From Nymphaea colorata (lineage: Eukaryota; Streptophyta; Magnoliopsida; Nymphaeales; Nymphaeaceae): a DNA stretch of 64,000 bases. Location: assembly GCF_008831285.2 (NCBI RefSeq), contig NC_045144.1, forward strand, positions 20,103,716-20,167,715, given 5' to 3'. The notes under the pieces are model-generated. The model saw only the letters and a list, made by a program, of their open reading frames with translations. It made no database searches and was not told the DNA's origin. The position numbers and the translations under genes are program-made. Position 1 is the first letter of the stretch. Each line of letters opens with the position of its first letter. Of this stretch, positions 11,500 to 24,363 are shown in pieces.

Positions 11500-12659
11500 T
11501 CTTCTCTTAGAAAATTCATTGTGATTATGTGAAGAGTAGAGAAGACAGTAAATGTAGGTTAATTAGCGCTTTTTTTTTCATTTGAGTGGTTCATGTTTTC
11601 ACCACTCTTAAATAGAGGCAACTACTTCCTCGTATGTCTATCACCTTCATGGTTTATAGAGCTTGCGTTGGGACCTATTACGGTATAAAAGATGTGTGCG
11701 TGAATCTCAATCGTGACAGCAACCGTATAATTTGGATCTCAGACCCCTTTAAAATAGATGGCCTTGCCGCCCAACTCCAACATCCTGACTTCTTTTTGTG
11801 TTTAAACCTTTTCTTCTTTCTCTTTTGGATAGCAAGACCCTGTTCTAATGGTTGGGACACTTCGTTTCTTCTTATGCCTACGTGATAGGCCTCCTCTCAT
11901 CTGCTATTTTTCAATCACGTCAGTTTTTCTTGTTTTCCAAATTTATGCCAACCAACTTACACTGTTAATGACTATATCATTGCTCCTGATCGTTCTAACC
12001 CATAAAAAGGCGCTAGATCTCTTTCGTCTTCATCCAAATTAAATTAATTATTTACTTTAGCCTTAGTATATTAATTAATTAGTTATTCATGACATTGAAG
12101 TTATGCTTTTTATATTGCTGTATAAATCAATTTTCGTGAAACAAATAAGTTAATTTGGATTGATTAATTTATATTATAAAAAATAGTTTAAACCCTTTCA
12201 ACCTCAAAAAATTTTATCTAGCTTTGTGTTTGGAACCAAGTACAAATCCAATCTCATATTTTGGAATCTTTTGAATCTCAAAAACTTTCGCCTGATGTGA
12301 AAGAATCGAGGAGATCCATATATATCCAACAAAAGGAATGATAAAACTTTGATACGTTTTCAATTTTTCATATATTTTTCAAGAATAAATATAAATACAC
12401 ATTAATTAAGTTTTGGACGAATAACAAATCCACACTCATGTTTTGAGTGTTATTTCACTTTATACAATTTAGATCCTTGATTTTGAAGATATCAATTTAT
12501 TAATTTATTTATGCACATATATATTCATTAATTAATCCTAGATTAATGCCTACCACTAATGCCAATCCTACGATCCGAGTGTTCTATGAATCTATCTAAA
12601 AAATAAATATTTACTTCAAAGATCGTAGAATATTCATAAATAACTTGGTATATTGTTCT
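11500..12659. repeat. Flanking duplication block (partners 28385-29506 and 41620-42310)
   Basis: Shared landmarks are AAAATTCATTGTGATT, CAAATAAGTTAATTTGGATT, the TTTCGCCTG...GAGGAGATCCATATATATCC block, and AAGTTTTGGACGAATAACAA. The piece at 11635-12095 is missing from the 28-kb copy, and part of it is present at 41620-41820. The block leads straight into the CACTA-type left end at 12660. No gene is seen; the small open frames are not conserved in the other copies. Confidence 0.65.
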
Positions 12660-12765
12660 CAACGACAAAAACTAAGGATTCAATGACAACTGAAAAACAT
12701 CTGCAAAAACATTGCTATGTGCCAGTAAATGTTTTACTGAAGTTCGAAACGGTTGACAGTAGGCT
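12660..12765 (+). mobile_element. Left-end fragment of CACTA-like element
   Basis: It begins right after TTGTTCT with CAACGACAAAAACTAAGG. It aligns with the left ends at 19638 and 29507, including CTGAAAAAC and GCTATGTG. After about 105 bp it gives way to a GC-rich GGCCCGG tract, so most of the element is lost. The right flank of the insertion locus reappears near 12905. Confidence 0.5.
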
Positions 12766-12899
12766 TGGGCGTGCGGGCCGGGTCGCGGCGGGTACCCTGT
12801 ACCCAGCCCGGAATGGGCCCGGGTCCAGGCCGCAATTTGCTAACGTCGGGCTTTCGCCCGTTGTGAATGGCCCGGCCCGACATTACAATGTTCACCTCA

Positions 12900-13500
12900 A
12901 TCATTGTCGCAGATTCATGAAACAGAATAGTATATTTTTAATGGGGCCATTTGGCAATTCAAATCCAAATCAAATCAGATTGCTAGGTTCACATATGAAT
13001 CCAAATCTTATAGTGCCGACTGCCGGCTGCCGGCTGCAAAGAGAGAATGAGGCCTGAAAGAGAGAGGAGAAAAAGACAGATGCAAAACAAGAGAGAGAGA
13101 GAGATATCACCACTGACCAGGACCTCATGGTTAATGAAATATGGATTTAAGATCAGCTATCAACATCCAAATCTACTGAAGAGGTCACAATTCACATCTA
13201 TTAATGCTCCCCATTTTTTCCATTAATGTGCATACCCTTTTTTTCTTTTGTCAAAAGGTATGGAGCCTAAGCTCTCTGGAGCTTTTCACGAGATCGTATA
13301 CAAATAGTGTCTCGTTAAAGAAGGGACATATACAAGTGGAGAGCAGAGATTCGGCGGTGGTGGTCGCAGTTGATTATTGCAACTTTTTTAGTTGTCCAGT
13401 CCATTCATCTATACGAAATGGGGATTTCTACCTACGTAATGGAGATGACATATTCTACCTCACGGATGAGATGATGTACATAGTCCCCTGCCTGCATTTT
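12900..13500 (+). repeat. Orphan CRP promoter-side module, decayed
   Basis: It contains GCCATTTGGCAATTC (about 12949), ATATGGATTTAAGATC (about 13140), TCACAATTCACATCT (about 13185), a CACGAGATCGTATAC-like block (about 13287) and GATGATGTACATAGTCC (about 13470). The last four are found in the same order at 1948-2400 before CRP1. No TATAAATAG box or first exon follows, so this looks like the remnant of a lost CRP gene copy. Confidence 0.5.
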
Positions 13501-14068
13501 AAATAAGAAGTGGAAGAATGGTCGCCTTCCCCTTCGCTGCTGGTCGCGCTCCCTTTTGCAGCCGGTGGCTTGCCGCTGGTATGCCGGCAAAAAGGGGGAA
13601 GGCGACCGGCATTTCCTTTCACTGATTCATACCTAATAGCAATATTTATATATATATATCTTGAACCTTCAAAATTTTGGAGTTACAACACATGTATAAT
13701 CATGAGCTTTTGTCTCACACACCTATATTGCTATACATGTTGTCACTTTTTAAACTTATTTTTCCTTTTCACTGGTTTTACCTAACAGATTAGGTGAATT
13801 TCATACCATTTTGGTGCCAATCAAAGTCCAAATATATAATAAAGTGTTCCAATATGTGAATATATAGGAATTAACATAAGCTGATTATGCTTTGAGACAG
13901 GATGGTTTTATTTTCTTTTTTGTATTGATAAAAAAGCATTGCAAAACGAGTTTTTCTTTGATAAACTAGTTTGCAGTGAATTTTCTACCCAGGCAAAAGA
14001 AACTTTAAAATAATGACTATGAAAAAATGAAAGAGAAAAGAGGGCATTGTCCATGGAAAAAGAGAATG

Positions 14069-14112
<44 letters not shown>

Positions 14113-16652
14113 AATGAATTAAATGTGTGTGATAGAGAGGAAGAGTGTAATCAATGGGAAGAGAATGGGACCCTGAATCAAATATCAGAAACAAAGAAAT
14201 TAATGTAGCCATGTTTTTTTCTCTTACTCACGAGTCTGAGTCGAGTTTGATCCAGTAAACCTAAGTGAATTCGAGCTCAAAATTTGATTAAAAATGGAAC
14301 CCAAACTCGACTTGTTTATGAAATGAATCCTTTCAAACTCGAGTTTGAGACAAACTTTACTGAGTTGAATCCGAGCCACTCGATGTATTGTTCAGGCCTA
14401 AGAGTGGAGCCCGATCTATACGTAATAAGCTTCTCTATTTTGTAAAGACATAATGTAATTTTGCATTTTCACCGTATTTAAGAATTGATACTCTTCATGT
14501 CACTGGGCAACGGGCCGGGCCACCGCCGGGTACCCGGTACCCGGCCCGTTACGGGCATGGGCCAGGGCCTTGAAATAATGATTTCAGGGCTGAGGTTAAC
14601 GGGCTCAGCCCGGCCCGATAATTAACGGGTCGGGCTCGGGCCTGCCGTTGTGATCCTCGGCGGCCCGAGAAGCCCGACATCATTTTTTTTTCAAAAAACT
14701 GAATGTTGAGGTAGCCGAGCGGCGCGCATTGCTCGAGGTCTGCCAGAACATGACCATTCCCCTATATCTCTCCACCCCTGTCATCTGCAAACCGCTACAA
14801 CTTAAGCGTCTGTTTCTATGGGTCGCCGGTGCCAAGCTCACTTGTCTCTCTCCCCATGTTCTTCAACTCCTTTAACTCGAAAAAGCCCAACCCGGCCCGT
14901 TAATGATCGGGCCGGGCCGAGCCTCGGGCATAAGTTGAAGCCCAAGGCCAGATATTAGGTGGGTCCGTCCGATGCCCAGCCTTAACGACAAGGAACATGC
15001 TCAGTGTTTTCCTCCATTTTCTCTAATTTTATGCTCAGTGTTTTTCCCCCATTTTCTCTAATTTTCTAAACTGATTCCTAATTACTTAACGTGGTGTCTT
15101 TGTACCTCCACTCACGTGGTGTCTTTGTACCTCCACTCAAAACGAAAAAAGAAATGGATCCAAAAATATGAAATTTGGATCCAAAATTTGAACAAAGATA
15201 AGAGCGCCTTAGTTTTGGATTTCCCAAAACGCCCTTTCCGTCTGTCTCATCGTCGGCACAGACCCTAAACCCATTTTTCCGAGGGAAAAAACTGGCCACC
15301 CCTTCACTTGGAAATACTTTTCCCACAAACGTATTATTTCCCCCCATTCATCGCTTTCTGGTAATTATTTCACCAGCACTGCATCAAAAACACATGTATC
15401 ATCACTCACTCACTGGGTGACAAGGGTATCTGTTTGATGCACTAAATTCCATTTCCCCCGACTCATCGCTTTCACGTTGATGCCAAAAGAATCGTGCCCA
15501 TGACGTGATTCATGTGACCTGCCAAAGTTTTCTGCAGTAGAAATAAAGAGATATATATATATATATATATACACTTGATTCTCATCCTATGCTACATGTG
15601 CAGCACATTTTGTCATGCACTTAGCCTTTGAGATCAATTCGCTACTCCATAGATTTAGATAGAGGTGTGCCATTCAGTATCAAACAGGAAGAACCGACAG
15701 CTGAAAACCTTCATTCTCTGTTAACCATACGTCCATTGAGCAGGCAGCAGTCGTAATTCAAGAGGGGAGGATCTGCTGGGGCTCCTCCTCCACCAACATC
15801 AAAGGAAATTAATGTTAATTTGGTATGAAAAATTAGCTAGCTAGCCAAACGTTAGCTTGACATCTTCAAGCGCTCAAAGAGGTTAAAAGTTAAATATATA
15901 AGGGTTCGTGCAATCGATGGGAAAGGGGCTGATAGGCGGTCAGTTTTTATTTTGAATTTTAGAGACGCCAACTTCTTGTGTTGCAAAAGATAAGTCACCA
16001 ATGCTCAAATTGAAGTATGGTCAAGGTAGTATCTCAAGGCACTAAAAGCAAACCTTGTACCTTAAAAAAGGAAAAGTATAGATAGAGGTTTTGGTCTTTT
16101 AGTTCACCCTAAAATGTATAAATACATATATCTAAGATGACCTATGCCTAGTAGATCTGACTTAAAGGCATGTTTACAGAATCGAGAACAAGTTGAACCA
16201 TGCATTGGTCACTCACATATGACAATGTATTGATGAAATTAAACCGTGTCAAACCCTGAGGAAGGTCTCTTCCTAAGTTGAATACGGTCAAGTTTAAAGA
16301 ATGGAAAAAAACAGTAAATTAAAAAAAAAATCCCTAAAAGTAAGAAAAGTAAAATAAACGAGAAACTAATAACACAAACATCAAAATAACCATGAACGTA
16401 GAGGTAACACATGCAAAAGGTCAAGCTGTAATGATGTGGATCAAGCACAATCAAAAACAAGGGAATCATTATATTGATAGATATCAAAATAGATTTAGTA
16501 ACATAAGAGATATGGGTGTTGGCTTGGATTTCTCTTTGTTTTTGTTTTTGTTCTCTCTCTCTCTCTTCAATGGTTTCTCAGTTTGGCAAAGGAGCTCAAG
16601 ACAAGAGATTATGACTGGTGTGTTACAAATGGCTACTTGTTTTCATTCATTC

Positions 16653-16699
<47 letters not shown>

Positions 16700-17784
16700 A
16701 TATATAAAGAGAGAGAAAGAGAGAGAGAGAGACGATGGCCTCCAATAGTAAAAAATATCGTTGGCCTTTCATCAAGTAAAAAGTGAATCCGGAACCCGTG
16801 AAACGTATTGAAACTCTTGGTGTGAGTCTGTGAGACAAGGTGTAAGACGTCCATGAAGTAACTAAAACAAGGGTGGGACTGTGCCGTTTGAGGTATCCGA
16901 GATGGTTGTTTGTCTCCATCCTCTGAGTTGTGCATCGTTCCAGCTATCGTATATCGTGTGTTGAGATCGATCCCTCTATTATAGATTGAACCAAAACCAC
17001 AACAAAAAGCTTACGTATTGATATGCTGGAATCAGAATGTTCTTGATTTAATTAATTTGATTCCAATGTACTCGGCATCCAATGCACCTCTATTTCCATT
17101 TTCTTCCGATTCATAAGCAATTATTTAAGTAGAAAAACCGCATAAGGTACACAAATCCGATCGTCCTTGTCGACAGATTCTAAAACGATATGAATTATTA
17201 AGAAACTAAGGATGGATTCTCCACGACTGAAAATCTAAAAGCTTTGTCCTGAAGAGCTTAAAAATTTGCTAATTATTTGTTTGTAGGGTTGCTTCGTGAT
17301 CTGTTTCAATAATTAGAGATGGAGATTACTGTAACGAGAAGACCATATAATTAAAAAGTAGACGTCCTTTGTTTGTTCCCGTACATAAGTGCATGATTTA
17401 ATTAATTTGGCCTGGGGTCCAATAGCCATTGAATTGGGTAAAACTTCAGTCATCCGATATTGTGGAAGTTATATCCATGTAAGCAACTCTATTATTTGTG
17501 GCGCTTCAAGGGAAGGAGAGAAAAATTGAAGAAGAAGAAGAAGAGAAAGAAGAAATCTAGAAGAGACGAGAGAAACCAAAGGCTTGAAAAGATTATTGGA
17601 GAAATGATGAGGTATTTATAGAGAAAGAAGACACAAGGGGATTGTGGTATTTTTTTTTTTAAATGAAGTTAACTATCACTTAGTTATTATTGACTTAAAA
17701 TAACTTAAAAACACAAAAAAGATCAAATTTGTCCAAAAAATATGTTGATATGAGGGTTGATAATGCCAGAGGCAGCTTGTCCAC
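13501..17784. other. Intergenic, no gene recognised
   Basis: It holds a short inverted repeat (GGTCGCCTTCCCC at about 13520 against GGGGAAGGCGACC at about 13593-13606), a (GA)n tract at 14073-14109, GGCCCGG-rich dispersed repeat at 14505-14690 and 14885-14980, two 2-copy tandem duplications (about 15000-15065 and 15090-15138), (AT)n at 15549-15570, (TA)n(GA)n at 16657-16732, and a GAA-rich stretch at 17510-17580. Frames up to 118 codons here overlap simple repeats and show no domain. Confidence 0.5.
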
Positions 17785-19165
17785 CCAAGGCTCGCCAGCC
17801 TAGGCCTGACCCACTGCAAGTCTTGAAGGCCTAGACAGGCTGAGCTGGCCAGCCACAGACCTATTCTGGCCTGTGATGGCTGGCTGCATGACTAGCTTGG
17901 TCATGCCAGATCGCGCCTGGGCAGTAACAGGTTAGAACCCACCAAGCCAGGCCAGGCCAGGCTGCGCCAAGGTGGCGCGTAAGCCTGGCTTGCCTGGGCC
18001 TAGATTGGCTAAACCAGACTTGGTTAGCGTGTTACTTGTGCACCCTACAAAGGGTATTTGTGGTATTTTTATGAAATGAAATGATATTTCGTGAAAACGG
18101 AGGGCATTTTGACATATGTTCATAAAACAAGGGTATTTTGAGAATCTTGAATAAAAAAATATTTCCATCTAAAAAATGATCATACCTCGATACTTGGACT
18201 TTGGAATGAAGTGTGACTTATATTTGGATTTGAAAATGGATCTAGCTCTCATATTTGAAGCTGAAGCTGGATCGAAAGCTTAGAATTGATCAAAGATAAT
18301 ATTTTTAGATTTGGATCTCGAATTTTGATCTAAAACTCATATTTGGTTTTGAATCTCAGATTTTGATCTCAATTAAGGTAAAAACATGGAATTCGATCTA
18401 AATTTGGATCTAGATCAAGAATTTGGAACCAATCAAGGATATGAATCTAAACTTTGGATCTTGGGTTCAGATCGGACCTGGATTGATATTAAGGCACAAA
18501 TTGAGATCAAATGAGTGCAAAATTGATATTTGAATTACGGTCTAGATCTAAAGTTCTGTTGTGGATCCAGTTTTCAAATTTGGATTTGGATATAGATCCA
18601 TTTTGTGTGTGGTTTGAATCTAGGGATCTATTGTGGATCTGGGGCTAGTATTTGAATCTAGCTTTGGTTTTAGGGCTCTGTTTTAGATCTAGGGCTGGGC
18701 ATTGGATCTAGATTTGGATCCTAGAATTTTTTCTAGGCTTTTGTATGAGTTCTTGAATTGGATCCCAGTTTGAATTATAGAATAAGTCTAAACTGAGATT
18801 GGACATTTTGTCCAAAGTCTAAAATTAGATACAAATAAGTCTCACATATGGTTCATAGTCAAATAAAAGAAAAAGTTGACCATAGTTAAGAGAAATTGAA
18901 GTGTTGGAAGCCAAAAATCCTTGAAGGTTGTCGTAAAGTTATCACAAAAATGTTGGGAAAATGCTAAATATAAAATTTTGAAAAATTTGGGATGATTACA
19001 ACTTAAAAATTCAAAAAAAAAAACAAAAATAACAAGAAATTTAAAAAAAAAACAAAAACAAAAATACAAAACAAAAGAAAGGAGCAGCTTCTGTGTTCCA
19101 TATCCAACCATCGCTGCTGGATCGCCTTTGCCAAGCAAGTCGCATGTCTGAATGCAGATAGAAGT
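17785..19165. repeat. Dispersed repeat, copy 2 (partner at 1-1190)
   Basis: This is the fuller copy of the GATCT-rich repeat at the window start, with the same order of blocks from the GGCC-rich leader to GAATGCAGATAGA. A/T-rich length differences and scattered substitutions separate the two, so the duplication is older than the CRP 3'-flank duplication. Confidence 0.6.
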
Positions 19166-19637
19166 CCACCGTCAAGGACTCTGGAAACAGAGAGGCGATC
19201 GTTAGTAAGAAGTGATTTGCGGGATCCAAGATTATCGGCCCATAGCCCTTAGTTAAAACTCTCCATACAAATTTGTTATTAAATACTTGGCTAGCCTATG
19301 AAGAAGACTCGGTAGAGAGTTATTCATTCTGATCTACGGGGCTTTCAGACGGAAGATCTCAAGTCGGCATATATATTTATGAATTAATTAATGCATATAT
19401 AATGAATATATTAATTTATTTATGCACATATATATTCATTAATTAATCCTAGAATACCGACTAGCACTAATGTCAATTATATAGACAATATATAAGTCTT
19501 TTAAAACTTAGGTTTAGTTAATTATTTCCTTTGTTTATAAATATGGGAGTAGGAATGGTCTGAGTGTTTTATGAACCTATCTGAAAAAATAAATCAAACA
19601 TTGTGGAATATTCATAAGGCACTTGTTATATTGTTCT

Positions 19638-20785
19638 TACTACAAAAGACTCAGGATTTACCGATGGCTAAAAAACGTACGTAACACATGGCTATGTGTC
19701 GCTAAATGTTTCAAACATGTGTCATGGCTAACACATGTAACACCGTTCGAGGTGGTCGACAAGACAATGAAGATAATGTGAGTGACAACTATCACTGACA
19801 TTCAAGTGCACATGTCGGTTTAGAATTAAAATTTTGCACCGATGTGTCATAGGTAAATAAAATTATTACTAACATATTTTGGGTGCCAGTGGAAGTTTTT
19901 ACCAACATATTTTGGGTGCCAGTAAAACTTTTTATCGACATATAGCTGGGCATTGGTAATATATTTATCCACGCATATTCATGTGCATTGCATATCAAAC
20001 ATATATAACTGCAGCAAAACTGAAAAAAAAACATGAAACAGAAAACGTAAAATGATTACCTTTAGTATCAAAACAACAAAAAAATAGAGAAGACATGAAT
20101 CAAATAAAATAAACAACGAAAAGATAGAGAAGACATGAACCAAATTGAAAAAATAAAAAGATAGACAAAATATGACCAAATAGAATAGAATAAACAAGAA
20201 GATAGAGAAGTAATGAACCAAATAGAATATTTCAACTACCTCACTAGCAGCAAATGCTCTTTTGTTCTTTGGCAGCACGGTCTCTGATACTTGGAGAAGA
20301 ATGCTGGAATGCAAAAGCACAAAAACATGAAGCAAAAACATAAAATCATTACCCTAAAACAATATCAATAACGGATAACCTAAAATCCTGTACAAATGGG
20401 AAAAAAACATAACATTAAGTTCAAGCAATCTACTTTTTTATCATGTAGACATCAAAAATTGATGAAAACACCTACAATTGCTCAAAAGCTTTGATAAATG
20501 TTGGTGGAAAGAAGAGGAAGGAGAAAGAAAAGAGGAAAGAAGAAAAAATAGAGAAGAAAGCTCAAACGGAGTAGAGTCGGGGAAGCTTTTACTGACACAA
20601 GAAAAGCATTGCTAAAGGTTCTTTTATCGACGTAAGCATGACCATGTGTCCGTCAAACTTATTTCTTCTGATCAATTGCGAAATGGATGTTGTTTTGAAC
20701 GTTAGTAAAAGTGAACATGTTTACCGATGAATTTGAGTTCAATGTTCATAAAAGCTCAACTTTAATCAGTCTTTTTTTTATAGTA
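19638..20785. mobile_element. CACTA-like non-autonomous element, copy 1
   Basis: The left end TACTACAAAAGACTCAGG and right end ...TTTTTTTATAGTA form imperfect terminal inverted repeats of CACTA type (first base mutated). Three-base target duplications TCT flank it (19635-19637, 20786-20788). The interior has many subterminal repeats of the pattern ACCGACAT...CACATGTCGGT and GTGTCGGTAAA in both orientations, typical of these elements. No transposase frame is present in about 1.15 kb. Confidence 0.7.
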
Positions 20786-21284
20786 TCTATAAGTCCGCCT
20801 CAATCTTTGTGGCATATTTATGAAATACTCATAGTATATTCTTGATTATGCCATTTGGCAATTCACAACAAGAATCCAACCCAAATCCGGTTGTGTGATT
20901 CACATTTGAATCCAAATGTTGAAGTGTAAACAAAATCTAAACTACATAGATACAGCTTTCAAAATATATAGACATTTGATATGAGATATTTAAAACTAAT
21001 TATGATCCAAATCTGAATCTGATAGGAGAAACTTAAATTGAATCTGCCTAACTAAATATCAATTTTTTTTTCTTGTCTGATTTTTTTTGAAAAGTTTCTG
21101 TCGGCAGATGCAGTACAACACGTGGCCGGATTCATGAACATCCACGACACAACACCCCCACCTGATTGATGCTACAGAATGACTTTGATGCTGATCGGCG
21201 ACGAGTGGACCATATACATCAACATCAGCTGCATTAGGTAATGAAGCTTGTGTCAAGCACTAGCAAAACTCTTTCACAATTCAC

Positions 21285-21334
<50 letters not shown>

Positions 21335-22245
21335 CAAGTAGATGTTGTACATACAACCATTTGAATTTGAATGAATGGCAGATCGCTAGATTGAGTTGCG
21401 TGCAGGAAGGCGACCTAGAAGACATTCTAGTAATTTTTAAAAAGGTTTGTCTTTGATAGTTTTTTACTGTTTTTTTTCTTTGATTTCCCATTTCTGTCTT
21501 TCCAAAAAGATGCGAATCGAGGTATCTTCGTGATAACTATACTAATCAACAAATTTTGGTGCACCAATACCGTGTGCTGAATATAACCAGGTCCGGGCCG
21601 TCCGGCAGATCCGGGCGTCTGCAATCAAACAAACACGTCCTCTTATCCCTTTTGTGGCCAGCTAACATCAACTGTTCTTCTCATTAGACAGAGAAGAAAG
21701 ACAAAGCGCCAGGGAAAAGGCCAATGATGGTGAAGGTCTTCTTTGTGGTAGAGAGCGAGAGACAGAGAGACCGCAGATGCCGGCTGCCGACTGCACAATC
21801 TTCCCTCAGCCATGTTTATAGCAATGATTTATAGCGATTTTAGGGGCAGATTTTTGACTTTTTGTTTTTATTTTTAATTTTTAGTTTTTTATCGAAGAGG
21901 AGATTAGAAATGGGTGGGTATTTGAGAACCTTTCCCACTCTGAAACTGCTACACTGCTCTTTTTTGTGAGAATAATCATATGTTGGTTATATTGGAAAAA
22001 ACATGAGTTCAAAATAGTGGGTGCCACATCTATACTACCCAGTTGTTTGTTCTGCTTTCAATTTGCCGTTGTCAAATTTATCTTTTCCTTTTGCAGCTCG
22101 TCAAATATACAGTACTTGATGTTGAATAGTAGTTTCTCACGAGGTCGTGCTTTTTTAGTTGTTTAGTCCAAGAAGCAAGCTTCCCTCATTCACTCTCTCT
22201 CACTTTCTAAAAAGGTAGATCTCTTACTGAGTCTCAGGTCACGCT
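20786..22245 (+). repeat. CRP promoter-side module, copy B
   Basis: This is collinear with copy A (1205-2470): GCCATTTGGCAATTCACA, AAAACTAATTATGATCCAAA, TTTCTGTCGGCAGATGCAGT, GGTGCACCAATACCGTG, GCGCCAGGGAAAAGGCCAATG and AGCGATTTTAGGGGCAGATT. It carries its own (TA)n array at 21287-21333. It ends at the CRP2 TATA box. The minus- and plus-strand frames across it are not gene-like. Confidence 0.6.
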
Positions 22246-22254
22246 TATAAATAG
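22246..22254 (+). promoter_or_regulatory. TATA box of CRP2
   Basis: TATAAATAG followed by ATGACG lies 90 bp upstream of the CRP2 ATG. The following leader (GAGGTTTCATTCTGCAGTGC) is shared with CRP1, so initiation probably occurs at the same place in both genes. Confidence 0.7.
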
Positions 22255-22335
22255 ATGACGGAGGAGGTTTCATTCTGCAGTGCACTCATCCAGTCTTCCT
22301 CCACCAGTTGCAGTTGCAGTTGCTATTTACAAACA

Positions 22336-23748
22336 ATGAAGCGAGTTTCCCTTTCAATCCTCTTTCTTGCCCTTCTCTTGCTGTCCTCTATGGCTTTTGC
22401 ACGTACACTACATGAGAATAAAAGTATGTTTCCCTGATCTCTAGTCCTCCTTTTCTTCCTTTTCCATTCAAAACCTTTAGCCCATCAAGAGTAGAACTTG
22501 TTACCCTGTTGCAGGCGCCGAGGCAGGTGTGGGCAATTGCCTCCCTACACGGACACTAAAAAATTCTTATTTTGTGTTAATATTTATAAGCAATTTTTCT
22601 CATTTACATATTTGTGCCCATAAAGCTTTTACATTTTATGTCTATTGCATCTTAGCTCGAATTTCGTGGCTTTGCCTCTACCGTGTTGGTGACACTCTTG
22701 ATGTCAAACACACACCTCACATCTGCACTCCATGTTGCTTGACGTATAGTACAGAGAGAATGATTTAGATTACTTTGAGGCTGTTTCCTATTGGTGTCTG
22801 ATATTTGGAGTCTCACCATTTGAAGATCAGAACAGCCTCTCCCAGCTTGCTCCTCTCTCTCTCTATCTCCTGCATGTTGCTTGATTTGGTTTTTTGCAGC
22901 TTTTTCTCTAATATTTGTTACATAACAAGGTTAGTAACATTGTATTGGAATTAAGGAGAGGTACAGCATAGGGCACTTTTATTTTAAGATTCAAACTTAG
23001 AGGGGCACTAGTAGTTTTTATATGTAAATAAAGCAAATTCAGTATTTAGATACACGTACAAGAGTTGGGTATTTAGATAGAAGTAGGTACGTTTTGGATC
23101 ACATCTAAAATCTAATGATTCTAAATTGGATGTAAATATAAACAGGTTTAAGGTCTACAACTTCTTAAACTTATCTTCGCGTGGTCTGTATTTATTGCAT
23201 TCTAACTGAAGTGTCACATCTACAATATCCTAAAATATTATCATCTGCTATCTTTGATATATGCAACCATCCTTTAAAATCTCGCATTTTCAGAATTGAA
23301 GGTGCACTGGTCATTTTTCAAGATCCAGCTTCGTAACTGTGGTCGAAAATTTCGTGGAAAGAAAAGCATCAAGAATAAGATGTGAATGTAATTTTGTAAT
23401 CCTTCATGTTCGAAAGCTACGAGCCATTGATTTTGATATATTTATTTATTTATGAAATTTGATCTACGTATCTGTCATTTATAGTTTTATCTATTATTAG
23501 AACATTAGTTAGCTTGGTGTTATTGTAATTTTTTGGTTGTTGATTTTACTTTTACAGAACTTACTTTCCCATCAATTAGGGCTTATCTCTTGTCGTAAAT
23601 GCTGGCCCATTTGCAATAGAGAAGGAAACCTCAATTAGGGTTTATCTCTTTGTCGTAAATGCCTGGCCCATCTGCAGTAGAGAAGGAAAACTTAAAAAAA
23701 AAAAAGTTTCATAAACATAGGCTTTGGGCGTGGGACCAATTATTGGCG

Positions 23749-23824
<76 letters not shown>

Positions 23825-24308
23825 CTAAGTTGAAAATATGAAAGACAGTGAGAGCTGGCAGGGGCTTTTGAGCCCCTTCAAAATTTCAAGAAAAGAAAAA
23901 TTCTTTTACATGTAATTTTTTATAAAATTTACTTGGCCTGTATAAAAGATTTTGAAAAATTATATTTTGGCTTTTGTTAAAATTTTTAAAGTTTAATTCG
24001 GTCCTCAAATTTTTTGGTTTCGCCCCTGCATATAAGTACATGAAATAATTTATATCAGGCATTACATAATATCATCTTAAACTAAGTTACCATAACAAAA
24101 TTTTTTAGATGCCAAACGCGTCACAACAACTCTCAGGCGCCCGTCATTCTTCAGCAAAACACCTTTTCCCACTGCAGCCGGCCAACTTACTTACCTTCGA
24201 AACTCATTCGCACTGTCATTATTCACATCCTTGTACTATCCTGCCTTCCCGTCGTGGGCGATGGTCACGGACTTAAATTATGATCAATTATTGGCTCTCT
24301 CTCTCTCT

Positions 24309-24363
<55 letters not shown>

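Larger units (their letters stand above)
9360..11500. repeat. CRP exon 2 and 3' flank duplication, copy A
   Basis: This is collinear with 25480-27460. The first 400 bp after the stop codon differ by only about five substitutions and two small indels. Similarity continues through the AATAATAAAG polyadenylation region (about 9642), a block ending TTCTGCCTGTGTGAGTA (about 10007), the GATCCCTGTTGATCTTCCG block (about 10640) and the GC-rich GGCCCGG block (about 11280-11400). The main length difference is expansion of (TA)n and (GA)n arrays in this copy. Confidence 0.8.

Noticed and set aside
13519-13607. Short GC-rich hairpin as a possible miRNA precursor or terminator
   Set aside because: The stem is only about 13-15 bp with a long loop and nothing else supports a function.
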